Of a DNA stretch of 64,000 nucleotides, positions 1 through 10,409 are shown piece after piece. Made by a program: the position numbers and the translations under genes. The notes below the pieces were generated by a model, which ran no database searches, was not told the DNA's origin, and worked only from the letters and a program-made list of their open reading frames with translations. Position 1 is the stretch's first letter, and each line of letters opens with the position of its first letter. This DNA comes from Hydractinia symbiolongicarpus (Eukaryota > Cnidaria > Hydrozoa > Anthoathecata > Hydractiniidae): contig NC_079888.1 in assembly GCF_029227915.1 (NCBI RefSeq), forward strand, positions 24,470,001 through 24,534,000. The letters run 5' to 3'.

Positions 1-1740
1 TCAGCGTCTCATCAAAAATGAAAACATTCTTGAAAACTACAAGTCTCATGCGTTTTAGTGGTGAAATAATAATTTAAAAATTCGTTTGGGAAATGAGTTT
101 ACTCCATGGCTACTTTCTTTGTATACTTTTGACTATACGGGCCGAGTCCAGGATTTACGGGAAATCGCAGGTTTTCGTTTGCCGGCGATTAAACTTCTTT
201 TATTCAGCGTCTCATCAAAAATGAAAACATTTTTAAAAACTACAAGTCTCATGCGTTTTAGTGGTGAAAAAGTATTTTCAAAAATCGTTCGGGAAATGAG
301 TTTACTTCCTGAGTACTTTTTTGTATACTTTTGACTATACGGGCCAAGCCCGGGATTTACGGGAAATCGCGGATTTTTGTTCGCCGGCGATTAAACTTCT
401 TTTATTTAACGTCCCATCAAATATGAAAATATTTTTGAAAACTACAAGTCTCATGCGTTTAGTGGTAAAAAAATAATATAAAAAATCGTTCGGGAAATGA
501 GTTTACTCCCTGGGTACTTTCTTTGTATACTTTTGACTATACGGGCCAAGCCCGGGATTTACGGGAAATCGCGGGTTTTCGTTTGCCGGCGATTAAACTT
601 CTTTTATTCAGCGTCTCATCAAAAATGAAAACATTTTTAAAAACTACAAGTCTTATGCGTTTTAGTGGTGAAAAAATAATTTAAAAAATCGATCTGGAAA
701 TGAGTTTACTCCCTGGGTACTTTTTTTGTATACTTTTGACTATACGGGCCGAGTCCGGGATTTAGGGAAATCGCAGGTTTTCGTTTGCCGGCGATTAAAC
801 TGCTTTTATTCAGCGTCTCATCAAAAATGAAAACATTTTTGAAAACTACAAGTCTCATGCGTTTTAGTGGTGAAAAAATAATTTAAAAAATCGTTCGCGA
901 AATGAGTTTACTTCCTGGGTACTTTCTTTGTATACTTTTGACTATACGGGACAAGCCGGGATTTACGGGAAATCGCGGGTTTTCGTTTGCCGGCGATTAA
1001 ACTTCTTTTATTCAGCGTCTCATCAAAATTGAAAACATTTTTAAAAACTACAAGTCTCATGGGCTTTAGTGGTGAAAAAATAATTTAAAAAATCGTTCTG
1101 GAAATGGGTTTACTCACAGGGTACTTTCTTTGTATACATTCGACTATACGTGCCAAGCCCGGGATTTACGGGAAATCGCGGGTTTTCGTTTGCCGGCGAT
1201 TAAACTTCTTTTATCCAGCGTCTCATCAAAAATAAAAACATTTTTGAAAACTACAAGTCTCATGCGTTTTAGTGGTGAAAAAATAATTTAAAAAATCGTT
1301 CTGGAAATGAGTTTACTCCCTGGGTACTTTCTTTGTATACTTTTGACTATACGGGCCGAGTCCGGGATTTCCGGGAAATCGCAGGTTTTCGTTTGCCGAC
1401 GATTAAACTGCTTTTATTCAGCGTCTCATCAAAAATGAAAACATTCTTGAAAACTACAAGTCTCATGCGTTTTAGTGGTGTAATAATAATTTAAAAAATC
1501 GTTTGGGAAATGAGTTTACTCCCTGGGTACTTTCTTTGTATACTTTTGACTATACGGGCCGAGTCCAGGATTTACGGGAAATCGCAGGTTTTCGTTTGCC
1601 GGCGATTAAACTTCTTTTATTCAGCGTCTCATCAAAAATGAAAACATTTTTGAAAACTACAAGTCTCATGCGTTTTAGTGGTGAAAAAGTAATTTAAAAA
1701 ATCGTTCGGGAAATGAGTTTACTTCCTGGGTACTTTCTTT

Positions 1741-1758
1741 GTATACTTTTGACTATAC
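1741..1758. repeat. Short inverted repeat GTATA/TATAC in monomer
   Basis: GTATA (1741-1745) and TATAC (1754-1758) are perfect inverted 5-bp arms around an 8-bp spacer. The arms are kept both in monomers with spacer CTTTTGAC and in those with CATTCGAC, so the spacer changes while the arms stay. GTATAC itself is also a 6-bp palindrome. Occasional copies break it: GTACAC at 55045-55050, TATGCG at 19439-19444. The short arms make function uncertain; it is shown once here as the exemplar of an element in most monomers. Confidence 0.6.
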
Positions 1759-1766
1759 GGGCCAAG

Positions 1767-1791
1767 CCCGGGATTTACGGGAAATCGCGGG
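1767..1791. repeat. GC-rich dyad (imperfect hairpin) in monomer core
   Basis: The arms read outward from a 5-nt centre ACGGG (1777-1781). GATTT (1772-1776) pairs with AAATC (1782-1786), then one G/G mismatch (1771/1787), then CCCG (1767-1770) pairs with CGGG (1788-1791). In RNA the stem could extend further through a G-U and two A-U pairs. It is intact in monomers with CCAAGCCCGGGATTTACGGG. It is weakened in type A (TTTAGGG, CGCAGG) and type D (CCCCGGATTT, GAAAACGCGGG). It is followed by TTTT but is not claimed as a terminator. Exemplar position; the element recurs through the array. Confidence 0.75.
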
Positions 1792-2095
1792 TTTTCGTTT
1801 GCCGGCGATTAAACTTCTTTTATTCAGCGTCTCATCAAAAATGAAAACCTTTTTGAAAAATACAAGTCTCATGCGTTTTAGTGGTGAAAAAATAATTTAA
1901 AAAATCGTTCGGGAAATGAGTTTACTCCCTGGGTACTTTCTTTGTATACTTTTGACTATACGGGCCGAGTCCGGGATTTACAGGTTCGCGGATTTTCGTT
2001 TGCCGGCGATTAAACTTCTTTTATTCAGCGTCCCATCAAATATGAAAATATTTTTGAAAACTACAAGTCTCATGCGTTTAGTGGTAAAAAGATAA

Positions 2096-2104
2096 TATAA
2101 AAAA
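2096..2104 (+). promoter_or_regulatory. TATA-like TATAAAAAA in type-C monomer tail
   Basis: Type-C monomers (GCGTCCCATCAAATATG, GCGTTTAGTGGTAAAAAA) end in AATATAAAAAATCG instead of AATTTAAAAAATCG, creating a match to the eukaryotic TATA-box consensus. The same substitution occurs near 477, 2702, 5213, 10069, 13911 and 17355 and in other types near 19378 and 23222. With no transcript evidence and an AT-rich context, this is a motif match only. Confidence 0.25.
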
Positions 2105-2225
2105 TCGTTCGGGAAATGAGTTTACTCCCTGGGTACTTTTTTGTATACTTTTGACTATACGGGCCAAGCCCGGGATTTACGGGAAATCGCGGGTTTTCGT
2201 TTGCCGGCGATTAAACTTCTTTTAT

Positions 2226-4070
2226 TCAGCGTCTCATCAAAAATGAAAACATTCTTGAAAACTACAAGTCTCATGCGTTTTAGTGGTGAAATAATAATTT
2301 AAAAAATCGTTTGGGAAATGAGTTTACTCCCTGGCTACTTTCTTTGTATACTTTTGACTATACGGGCCGAGTCCAGGATTTACGGGAAATCGCAGGTTTT
2401 CGTTTGCCGGCGATTAAACTTCTTTTATTCAGCGTCTCATCAAAAATGAAAACATTTTTAAAAACTACAAGTCTCATGCGTTTTAGTGGTGAAAAAGTAA
2501 TTTAAAAAATCGTTCGGGAAATGAGTTTACTCCCTGGGTACTTTTTTGTATACTTTTGACTATACGGGCCAAGCCCGGGATTTACGGGAAATCGCGGATT
2601 TTTTTTCGCCGGCGATTAAACTTCTTTTATTTAGCGTCCCATCAAATATGAAAATATTTTTGAAAACTACAAGTCTCATGCGTTTAGTGGTAAAAAAATA
2701 ATATAAAAAATCGTTCGGGAAATGAGTTTACTCCCTGGGTACTTTCTTTGTATACTTTTGACTATACGGGCCAAGCCCGGGATTTACGGGAAATCGCGGG
2801 TTTTCGTTTGCCGGCGATTAAACTTCTTTTATTCAGCGTCTCATCAAAAATGAAAACATTTTTAAAAACTACAAGTCTTATGCGTTTTAGTGGTGAAAAA
2901 ATAATTTAAAAAATCGATCTGGAAATGAGTTTACTCCCTGGGTACTTTCTTTGTATACATTCGACTATACGGGCCAAGCCCCGGATTTACGGGAAAACGC
3001 CGGATTTTGTTTGCCGGCGATTAAAACTCTTTCATTAAGCGTCTCAACAAAAATGAAAACATTTTTGACAACTACAAGTCTCATGCGTTTTAGTGGTGAA
3101 AAAATAATTTAAAAAATCTTTCCGGAAATGAGTTTACTCCCTGGGTACTTTCTTTGTATACTTTTGACTATACGTGCCAAGCCCGGGATTTACGGGAAAT
3201 CGCGGGTTTTCGTTTGCCGGCGATTAAACTTCTTTTATTCAGCGTCTCATCAAAAATGAAAACATTTTTAAAAACTACAAGTCTTATGCGTTTTAGTGGT
3301 GAAAAAATAATTTAAAAAATCGATCTGGAAATGAGTTTACTCCCTGGGTACTTTCTTTGTATACATTCGACTATACGGGCCAAGCCCCGGATTTACGGGA
3401 AAACGCCGGATTTTGTTTGCCGGCGATTAAAACTCTTTCATTAAGCGTCTCAACAAAAATGAAAACATTTTTGACAACTACAAGTCTCATGCGTTTTAGT
3501 GGTGAAAAAATAATTTAAAAAATCGTTCGGGAAATGAGTTTACTCCCTGGGTACTTTCTTTGTATACTTTTGACTATACGTGCCAAGCCCGGGATTTACG
3601 GGAAATCGCGGGTTTTCGTTTGCCGGCGATTAAACTTCTTTTATCCAGCGTCTCATCAAAAATGAAAACATTCTTGAAAACTACAAGTCTCATGCGTTTT
3701 AGTGGTGTAATAATAATTTAAAAAATCGTTTGGGAAATGAGTTTACTCCCTGGGTACTTTCTTTGTATACTTTTGACTATACGGGCCGAGTCCAGGATTT
3801 ACGGGAAATCGCAGGTTTTCGTTTGCCGGCGATTAAACTTCTTTTAATCAGCGTCTCATCAAAAATGAAAACATTTTTAAAAACTACAAGTCTCATGCGT
3901 TTTAGTGGTGAAAAATAATTTAAAAAATCGTTCGGGAAATGAGTTTACTCCCTGGGTACTTTCTTTGTATACTTTTGACTATACGGGCCAAGCCCGGGAT
4001 TTACGAGAAATCGCGGGTTTTCGTTTGCCGGCGATTAAACTTCTTTTATTCAGTGTCTCATCAAAAATGA
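2226..4070 (+). repeat. 11-mer HOR, copy 2, with dimer-expanded middle
   Basis: The outer parts match copy 1. The interior, about 2946-3650, instead holds a 405-bp dimer present twice: CGCCGGATTTTG and ACAACTACAAG mark both copies, with CGCCGG at 2999 and 3404. Overall spacing is preserved (760 versus 762 bp between flanking landmarks), so the interior looks like a replacement rather than an insertion. After about 4070 the match to copy 1 fades. Confidence 0.75.
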
Positions 4071-4339
4071 AAACATTTTTAAAAACTACAAGTCTTATGC
4101 ATTTTAGTGGTGAAAAAATAATTTAAAAAATCGTTCTGGAAATGAGTTTACTCCCTGGGTACTTTCTTTGTATACATTCGACTATACGGGCCGAGTCCGG
4201 GATTTAGGGAAATCGCAGGTTTTCGTTTGCCGGAGATTAAACTTCTTTTATTCGGCGTCTCATCAAAAATGAAAACATTTTTAAAAACTACAAGTCTTAT
4301 GCGTTTTAGTGGTGAAAAAATAATTTAAAAAATCGTTCT
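4071..4339 (+). repeat. Monomers between 11-mer and irregular unit
   Basis: This is the remainder of one monomer and a type-A monomer with GCCGGAGATTAAAC and ATTCGGCGTCTC. It is ordinary satellite, not part of a block duplication I could trace. Confidence 0.7.
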
Positions 4340-4621
4340 GGAAATGAGTTTACTCACAGGGTACTTTCTTTGTATACATTCGACTATACGTGCCAAGCCC
4401 GGGATTTTCGGAAAATCGCGGGTTTTCGTTTGCCGGCGATTAAACTGCTTTCATTCAGCGTCTCATGAAAAATGAAAACCGGATTTACGGGAAAACGCGG
4501 GATTTCGTTTGCCGGCGATTAAACCTCTCTCATTAAGCGCCTCATGAAAAATGAAAACATTTTTGAAAACTACAAGTCTCATGCGTTTTAGTGGTGAAAA
4601 AATAACTTAAAAAATCGTTCT
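4340..4621 (+). repeat. Irregular 282-bp unit: internal deletion between two monomers
   Basis: The distance between successive GGAAATGAG landmarks is 282 bp instead of about 203 or 406. At about 4479 the sequence runs from ATGAAAAC (consensus ~153) straight into CGGATTTACGGG (consensus ~75) of a type-D monomer, so about 123 bp are missing. At most 1-2 C bases of microhomology are visible. Downstream the type-D features GAAAACGCGGG and CCTCTCTCATTAAG are present. It is the only large break in monomer periodicity I found. Confidence 0.85.
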
Positions 4622-5694
4622 GGAAATGAGTTTACTCCCTGGGTACTTTGTTTGTATACTTTTGACTATACGGGTCGAGTCCGGGATTTAGGGAAATCGT
4701 AGGTTTTCGTTTGCCGGCGATTAAACTGCTTTTATTCAGCGTCTCATCAAAAATGAAAACATTTTTGAAAACTACAAGTCTCATGCGTTTTAGTGGTGAA
4801 AAAATAATTTAAAAAATCGTTCGGAAAATGAGTTTACTCCCTGGGTACTTTCTTTGTATACTTTTGACTATATGGGCCAAGCCGGGATTTACGGGAAATC
4901 GCGGGTTTTCGTTTGCCGGCGATTAAACTTCTTTTATTCAGCGTCTCACCAAAAATGAAAATATTTTTAAAAACTACAAGTCTTATGCGTTTTAGTGGTG
5001 AAAAAATAATTTAAAAAATCGTTCTGAAAATGAATTTACTCACAGGGTACTTTCTTTGTATACATTCGACTATACGTGCCAAGCCCGGGATTTACGGGAA
5101 ATCGCGGGTTTTCGTTTGCCGGCGATTAAACTGCTTTTATTCAGCGTCCCATCAAATATGAAAATATTTTTGAAAACTACAAGTCTCATGCGTTTAGTGG
5201 TAAAAAAATAATATAAAAAATCGTTCGGGAAATGAGTTTACTCCCTGGGTACTTTCTTTGTATACTTTTGACTATACGGGCCAAGCCCGGGATTTACGGG
5301 AAATCGCGGGTTTTCGTTTGCCGGCGATTAAACTTCTTTTATTCAGCGTCTCAGCAAAAATGAAAACATTTTTAAAAACTACAAGACTTATGCGTTTTAG
5401 TGGTGAAAAAATAATTTAAAAAATCGTTCTGGAAACGAGTTTACTCCCTAGGTACTTTCTTTGTATACTTTTGACTACACGGGCCGAGTCCGGGATTTAG
5501 GGAAATCGCAGGTTTTCGTTTGCCGGCGATTAAACTTCTTTTATTCACCGTCTCAGCAAAAATGAAAACATTTTTAAAAACTACAAGTCTTATGCGTTTT
5601 AGTAGTGAAAAAATAATTTAAAAAATCGTTCTGGAAATGAGTTTACTCACAGGGTACTTTCTTTGTATACATTCGACTATACGTGCCAAGCCCG
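4555..5694 (+). repeat. 1.14-kb block shared with 9410-10549 and 13254-14393
   Basis: The run carries the rare marks AATAACTTAAAAAATCG, CGGGTCGAGTCC with AATCGTAGG, CTATATGGGCC, TCTCACCAAAAATG with AAAATATTTTTAAAAAC, GAATTTACTCACAGG and GACTACACGGG in the same order at all three sites (offsets 4,855 and then 3,844 bp). A few single-base differences separate this copy from the others (GTTCTGAAAATG here versus GTTCTGGAAATG). It is the tail of the 19-mer unit and predates its duplication. Confidence 0.8.
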
Positions 5695-6867
5695 CGATTT
5701 ACGGGAAATCGCGGGTTTCCGTTTGCCGGCGATTAAACTTCTTTTATTCAGGGTCTCATCAAAAATGAAAACATCTTTGAAAACTACAAGTCTCATGCGT
5801 TTTAGTGATGAAAAAATAATTTAAAAAATCGTTCGGGAAATGAGTTTACTCCCTGGGTACTTTCTTTGTATACTTTTGACTATACGGGCCAAGCCGGGAT
5901 TTACGGGAAATCGCGGGTTTTCGTTTGCCGGCGATTAAACTTCTTTTAATCAGCGTCTCATCAAAAATGAAAACATTTTTAAAAACTACAAGTCTTATGC
6001 GTTTTAGTGGTGAAAAAATAATTTAAAAAATCGTTCTGGAAATGAGTTTACTCCCTAGGTACTTTCTTTGTATACTTTTGACTAGACGGGCCGAGTCCGG
6101 GATTTAGGGAAATCGCAGGTTTTCGTTTGCCGGCGATTAAACTGCTTTTATTCAGCGTCTAATCAAAAATGAAAACATTTTTGAAAACTACAAGTCTCAT
6201 GCGTTTTAGTGGTGAAAAAATAATTTAAAAAATCGTTCGGGAAATGAGTTTACTCCCTGGGTACTTTCTTTGTATACTTTTGACTATACGGGCCGAGTCC
6301 GGATTTACGGGAAATCGCGGGTTTTCGTTTGCCGGCGATTAAACTTCTTTTATTCAGCGTCTCATCAAAAATGAAAACATTTTTAAAAACTACAAGTCTC
6401 ATGCGTTTTAGTGGTGAAAAAATAATTTCAAAAATCGTTCTGGAAACGAGTTTACTCCCTGGGTACTTTCTTTGTATACTTTGAACTATACGGGCCAAGC
6501 CGGGATTTACGGGAAATCGCAGGTTTTCGTTTGCCGGCGATTAAACTTCTTTTATTCACCGTCTCATCAAAAATGAAAACATTTTTAAAAACTACAAGTC
6601 TTATGCGTTTTAGTAGTGAAAAAATAATTTAAAAAATCGTTCTGGAAATGAGTTTACTCACAGGGTACTTTCTTTGTATACATTCGACTATACGTGCCAA
6701 GCCCGCGATATACGGGAAATCGCGGGTTTTCGTTTGCCGGCGATTAAACTTCTTTTATTCAGCGTCTCATCAAAAATGAAAACATCTTTGAAAACTACAA
6801 GTCTCATGCGTTTTAGTGGTGAAAAAATAATTTAAAAAATCGTTCGGGAAATGAGTTTACTCCCTGG
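5452..6867 (+). repeat. 7-mer HOR, copy 1 (period 1,416 bp)
   Basis: It matches the next 1,416 bp. Shared marks include GACTACACGGG (5475 and 6891), GCCCGCGATTTACGGG with GGGTTTCCG, CAGGGTCTCATC, GTGATGAAAA, GACTAGACGGG, GCGTCTAATC, AATAATTTCAAAAATCG and TTTGAACTATACGGG. One visible difference is CGCAGG at about 6527 versus CGCGGG in copy 2. Confidence 0.85.
5886..5917 (+). repeat. G-quadruplex motif in a type-F monomer
   Basis: Four GGG runs (5886-5888, 5896-5898, 5905-5907, 5915-5917) are separated by loops of 7, 6 and 7 nt, fitting the standard pattern G3+N1-7 repeated four times. In the commoner CCAAGCCCGGG monomers the first loop is 8 nt (a relaxed match only). The one-C deletion defining type F brings it to 7. 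The same motif recurs in every type-F monomer, for example around 7300, 11150, 18640 and 19045. Folding is predicted, not shown, and competes with the hairpin over the same bases. Confidence 0.6.
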
Positions 6868-9800
6868 GTACTTTCTTTGTATACTTTTGACTACACGGGC
6901 CGAGTCCGGGATTTAGGGAAATCGCAGGTTTTCGTTTGCCGGCGATTAAACTTCTTTTATTCACCGTCTCAGCAAAAATGAAAACATTTTTAAAAACTAC
7001 AAGTCTTATGCGTTTTAGTAGTGAAAAAATAATTTAAAAAATCGTTCTGGAAATGAGTTTACTCACAGGGTACTTTCTTTGTATACATTCGACTATACGT
7101 GCCAAGCCCGCGATTTACGGGAAATCGCGGGTTTCCGTTTGCCGGCGATTAAACTTCTTTTATTCAGGGTCTCATCAAAAATGAAAACATCTTTGAAAAC
7201 TACAAGTCTCATGCGTTTTAGTGATGAAAAAATAATTTAAAAAATCGTTCGGGAAATGAGTTTACTCCCTGGGTACTTTCTTTGTATACTTTTGACTATA
7301 CGGGCCAAGCCGGGATTTACGGGAAATCGCGGGTTTTCGTTTGCCGGCGATTAAACTTCTTTTAATCAGCGTCTCATCAAAAATGAAAACATTTTTAAAA
7401 ACTACAAGTCTTATGCGTTTTAGTGGTGAAAAAATAATTTAAAAAATCGTTCTGGAAATGAGTTTACTCCCTAGGTACTTTCTTTGTATACTTTTGACTA
7501 GACGGGCCGAGTCCGGGATTTAGGGAAATCGCAGGTTTTCGTTTGCCGGCGATTAAACTGCTTTTATTCAGCGTCTAATCAAAAATGAAAACATTTTTGA
7601 AAACTACAAGTCTCATGCGTTTTAGTGGTGAAAAAATAATTTAAAAAATCGTTCGGGAAATGAGTTTACTCCCTGGGTACTTTCTTTGTATACTTTTGAC
7701 TATACGGGCCGAGTCCGGATTTACGGGAAATCGCGGGTTTTCGTTTGCCGGCGATTAAACTTCTTTTATTCAGCGTCTCATCAAAAATGAAAACATTTTT
7801 AAAAACTACAAGTCTCATGCGTTTTAGTGGTGAAAAAATAATTTCAAAAATCGTTCTGGAAACGAGTTTACTCCCTGGGTACTTTCTTTGTATACTTTGA
7901 ACTATACGGGCCAAGCCGGGATTTACGGGAAATCGCGGGTTTTCGTTTGCCGGCGATTAAACTTCTTTTATTCACCGTCTCATCAAAAATGAAAACATTT
8001 TTAAAAACTACAAGTCTTATGCGTTTTAGTAGTGAAAAAATAATTTAAAAAATCGTTCTGGAAATGAGTTTACTCACAGGGTACTTTCTTTGTATACATT
8101 CGACTATACGTGCCAAGCCCGCGATATACGGGAAATCGCGGGTTTTCGTTTGCCGGCGATTAAACTTCTTTTATTCAGCGTCTCATCAAAAATGAAAACA
8201 TCTTTGAAAACTACAAGTCTCATGCGTTTTAGTGGTGAAAAAATAATTTAAAAAATCGTTCGGGAAATGAGTTTACTCCCTGGGTACTTTCTTTGTATAC
8301 TTTTGACTATAAGGGCCAAGCCGGGATTTACGGGAAATCGCGGGTTTTCGTTTTCCGGCGATTAAACTTCTTTTATTCAGCGTCTCATCAAAAATGAAAA
8401 CATTTTTAAAAACTACAAGTCTTATGCGTTTTAGTGGTGAAAAAATAATTTAAAAAATCGTTCTGGAAATGAGTTTACTCACAGGGTACTTTCTTTGTAT
8501 ACATTCGACTATTCGGGCCAAGCCCGGGACTTACGGGAAATCGCGGGTTTTTGCTTTCCGGCGATTAAACTTCTTTCATTAAGCGTCTCATCAAAAATGA
8601 AAACATTTTTGAAAACTACAAGTCTCATGCGTTTTAGTGGTGAAAAAATAATTTAAAAAATCGTTCGGAAAATGAGTTTACTCACAGGGTACTTTCTTTG
8701 TATACATTCGACTATACGTGCCAAGCCCGGGATTTACGGGAAATCGCGGGTTTTCGTTTGCCGGCGATTAAACTGCTTTTATTCAGCGTCCCATCAAATA
8801 TGAAAATATTTTTGAAAACTACAAGTCTCATGCGTTTAGTGGTAAAAAAATAATATAAAAAATTGTTTGGGAAATGAGTTTACTCCCTGGGTACTTTCTT
8901 TGTATACTTTTGACTATACGGGCCAAGCCCGGGATTTACGGGAAATCGCGGGTTTTCGTTTGCCGGCGATTAAACTTCTTTTATTCAGCGTCTCAGCAAA
9001 AATGAAAACATTTTTAAAAACTACAAGACTTATGCGTTTTAGTGGTGAAAAAATAATTTAAAAAATCGTTCTGGAAACGAGTTTACTCCCTAGGTACTTT
9101 CTTTGTATACTTTTGACTACACGGGCCGAGTCCGGGATTTAGGGAAATCGCAGGTTTTCGTTTGCCGGCGATTAAACTTCTTTTATTCACCGTCTCAGCA
9201 AAAATGAAAACATTTTTAAAAACTACAAGTCTTATGCGTTTTAGTAGTGAAAAAATAATTTAAAAAATCGTTCTGGAAATGAGTTTACTCACAGGGTACT
9301 TTCTTTGTATACATTCGACTATACGTGCCAAGCCCGCGATTTACGGGAAATCGCGGTTTCCGTTTGCCGGCGATTAAACTTCTTTTATTCAGCGTCTCAT
9401 CAAAAATGAAAACATCTTTGAAAACTACAAGTCTCATGCGTTTTAGTGGTGAAAAAATAACTTAAAAAATCGTTCTGGAAATGAGTTTACTCCCTGGGTA
9501 CTTTCTTTGTATACTTTTGACTATACGGGTCGAGTCCGGGATTTAGGGAAATCGTAGGTTTTCGTTTGCCGGCGATTAAACTGCTTTTATTCAGCGTCTC
9601 ATCAAAAATGAAAACATTTTTGAAAACTACAAGTCTCATGCGTTTTAGTGGTGAAAAAATAATTTAAAAAATCGTTCGGAAAATGAGTTTACTCCCTGGG
9701 TACTTTCTTTGTATACTTTTGACTATATGGGCCAAGCCGGGATTTACGGGAAATCGCGGGTTTTCGTTTGCCGGCGATTAAACTTCTTTTATTCAGCGTC

Positions 9801-10409
9801 TCACCAAAAATGAAAATATTTTTAAAAACTACAAGTCTTATGCGTTTTAGTGGTGAAAAAATAATTTAAAAAATCGTTCTGGAAATGAATTTACTCACAG
9901 GGTACTTTCTTTGTATACATTCGACTATACGTGCCAAGCCCGGGATTTACGGGAAATCGCGGGTTTTCGTTTGCCGGCGATTAAACTTCTTTTATTCAGC
10001 GTCCCATCAAATATGAAAATATTTTTGAAAACTACAAGTCTCATGCGTTTAGTGGTAAAAAAATAATATAAAAAATCGTTCGGGAAATGAGTTTACTCCC
10101 TGGGTACTTTCTTTGTATACTTTTGACTATACGGGCCAAGCCCGGGATTTACGGGAAATCGCGGGTTTTCGTTTGCCGGCAATTAAACTTCTTTTATTCA
10201 GCGTCTCAGCAAAAATGAAAACATTTTTAAAAACTACAAGACTTATGCGTTTTAGTGGTGAAAAAATAATTTAAAAAATCGTTCTGGAAACGAGTTTACT
10301 CCCTAGGTACTTTCTTTGTATACTTTTGACTACACGGGCCGAGTCCGGGATTTAGGGAAATCGCAGGTTTTCGTTTGCCGGCGATTAAACTTCTTTTATT
10401 CACCGTCTC
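6566..10409 (+). repeat. 19-mer HOR I, copy 1 (3,844 bp)
   Basis: About 19 monomers are repeated at a constant offset of 3,844 bp (for example 7666 to 11510, 8867 to 12711, 6891 to 10735). Private marks such as GATATACGGG, CTATTCGGGCC with GGGACTTACGGG, AATTGTTTGGG and GCCGGCAATTAAAC keep order and spacing. I saw only one clear difference, TTTTCCGGCG at about 8353 versus TTTGCCGGCG in copy 2. Confidence 0.88.
6868..8306 (+). repeat. 7-mer HOR, copy 2 (period 1,416 bp)
   Basis: It repeats copy 1 and diverges at about 8310, where ACTATAAGGGCC replaces ACTACACGGG. A third copy at 10712-12150 belongs to the 19-mer duplication (offset 3,844), so the 7-mer duplication came before the 19-mer one. 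Confidence 0.85.

Larger units (their letters stand above)
1696..1898 (+). repeat. Reference monomer, 203 bp
   Basis: This is a near-consensus unit, with the phase arbitrarily set at AAAAAATCG. Landmarks in order: TCGTTCGGGAAATGAG (about 7-22), the GTATAC...CTATAC region (46-63), the GC-rich core with CCCGGG, ACGGG and CGCGGG (63-96), GTTTGCCGGCGATTAAAC (102-119), TTCTTTTATTCAGCGTCTC (120-138), an A/T-tract segment with two TGAAAA(C/A) repeats (142-165), CAAGTCTCATGCGTTTTAG (168-186) and the tail GAAAAAGTAATTT. Private changes here include ACTTCC for ACTCCC and ACCTTTTTG for ACATTTTTG. All consensus positions quoted in this annotation use this phase. Confidence 0.9.
1..2225 (+). repeat. 11-mer HOR, copy 1 (~2,226 bp)
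   Basis: Bases 1 to about 720 match 2226 to about 2945. They share unusual marks: the shortened GGTACTTTTTTGTATAC, TCGCCGGCG instead of TGCCGGCG, and ATCGATCTGG. About 1400-1840 matches about 3627-4070 (offset 2,227), including GTGGTGTAATAATAATTT. The middle, about 720-1380, does not match copy 2. At 1981-1991 a small lesion replaces CGGGAAATCGCGG with CAGGTTCGCGG. Confidence 0.8.

Noticed and set aside
1503-1697. Recurrent 64-73 codon open frame, one per monomer, on the + strand
   Set aside because: It starts at TTG or GTG, not ATG. It exists because the satellite lacks stops in one frame for ~195 bp. The monomer length (202-203) is not a multiple of 3, and 1-bp indels such as TTTAGGG destroy it in many copies. 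No protein family is recognisable. A tiny repeated coding gene would need conserved frame and ribosome or peptide evidence.
1767-1795. Bacterial rho-independent terminator (hairpin followed by TTTT)
   Set aside because: The shape fits superficially, but the T run is only four and it would recur hundreds of times in a gene-free tandem array, so the satellite context explains it better.
1792-1814. CENP-B box candidate around TTTTCGTTTGCCGGCG
   Set aside because: It matches the TTCG core, but the required A and the CGGG half of NTTCGNNNNANNCGGGN are absent. TTCGGGAAATGAG (consensus 11-23) matches TTCG and A but has AGTT for CGGG. The reverse strand shows no match.
4470-4500. Possible mobile-element insertion at the irregular unit
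   Set aside because: All bases on both sides are satellite; there is a deletion, not an insertion, and there is no target-site duplication or terminal repeat.
6250-6498. 82-codon open frame on the - strand, repeated at 7666, 11510, 19202, 20010, 23046, 23854, 52192 and 57654
   Set aside because: It is an antisense shadow of the same monomer spanning a monomer boundary, with a TTG start. Its recurrence follows the HOR duplications, not selection.
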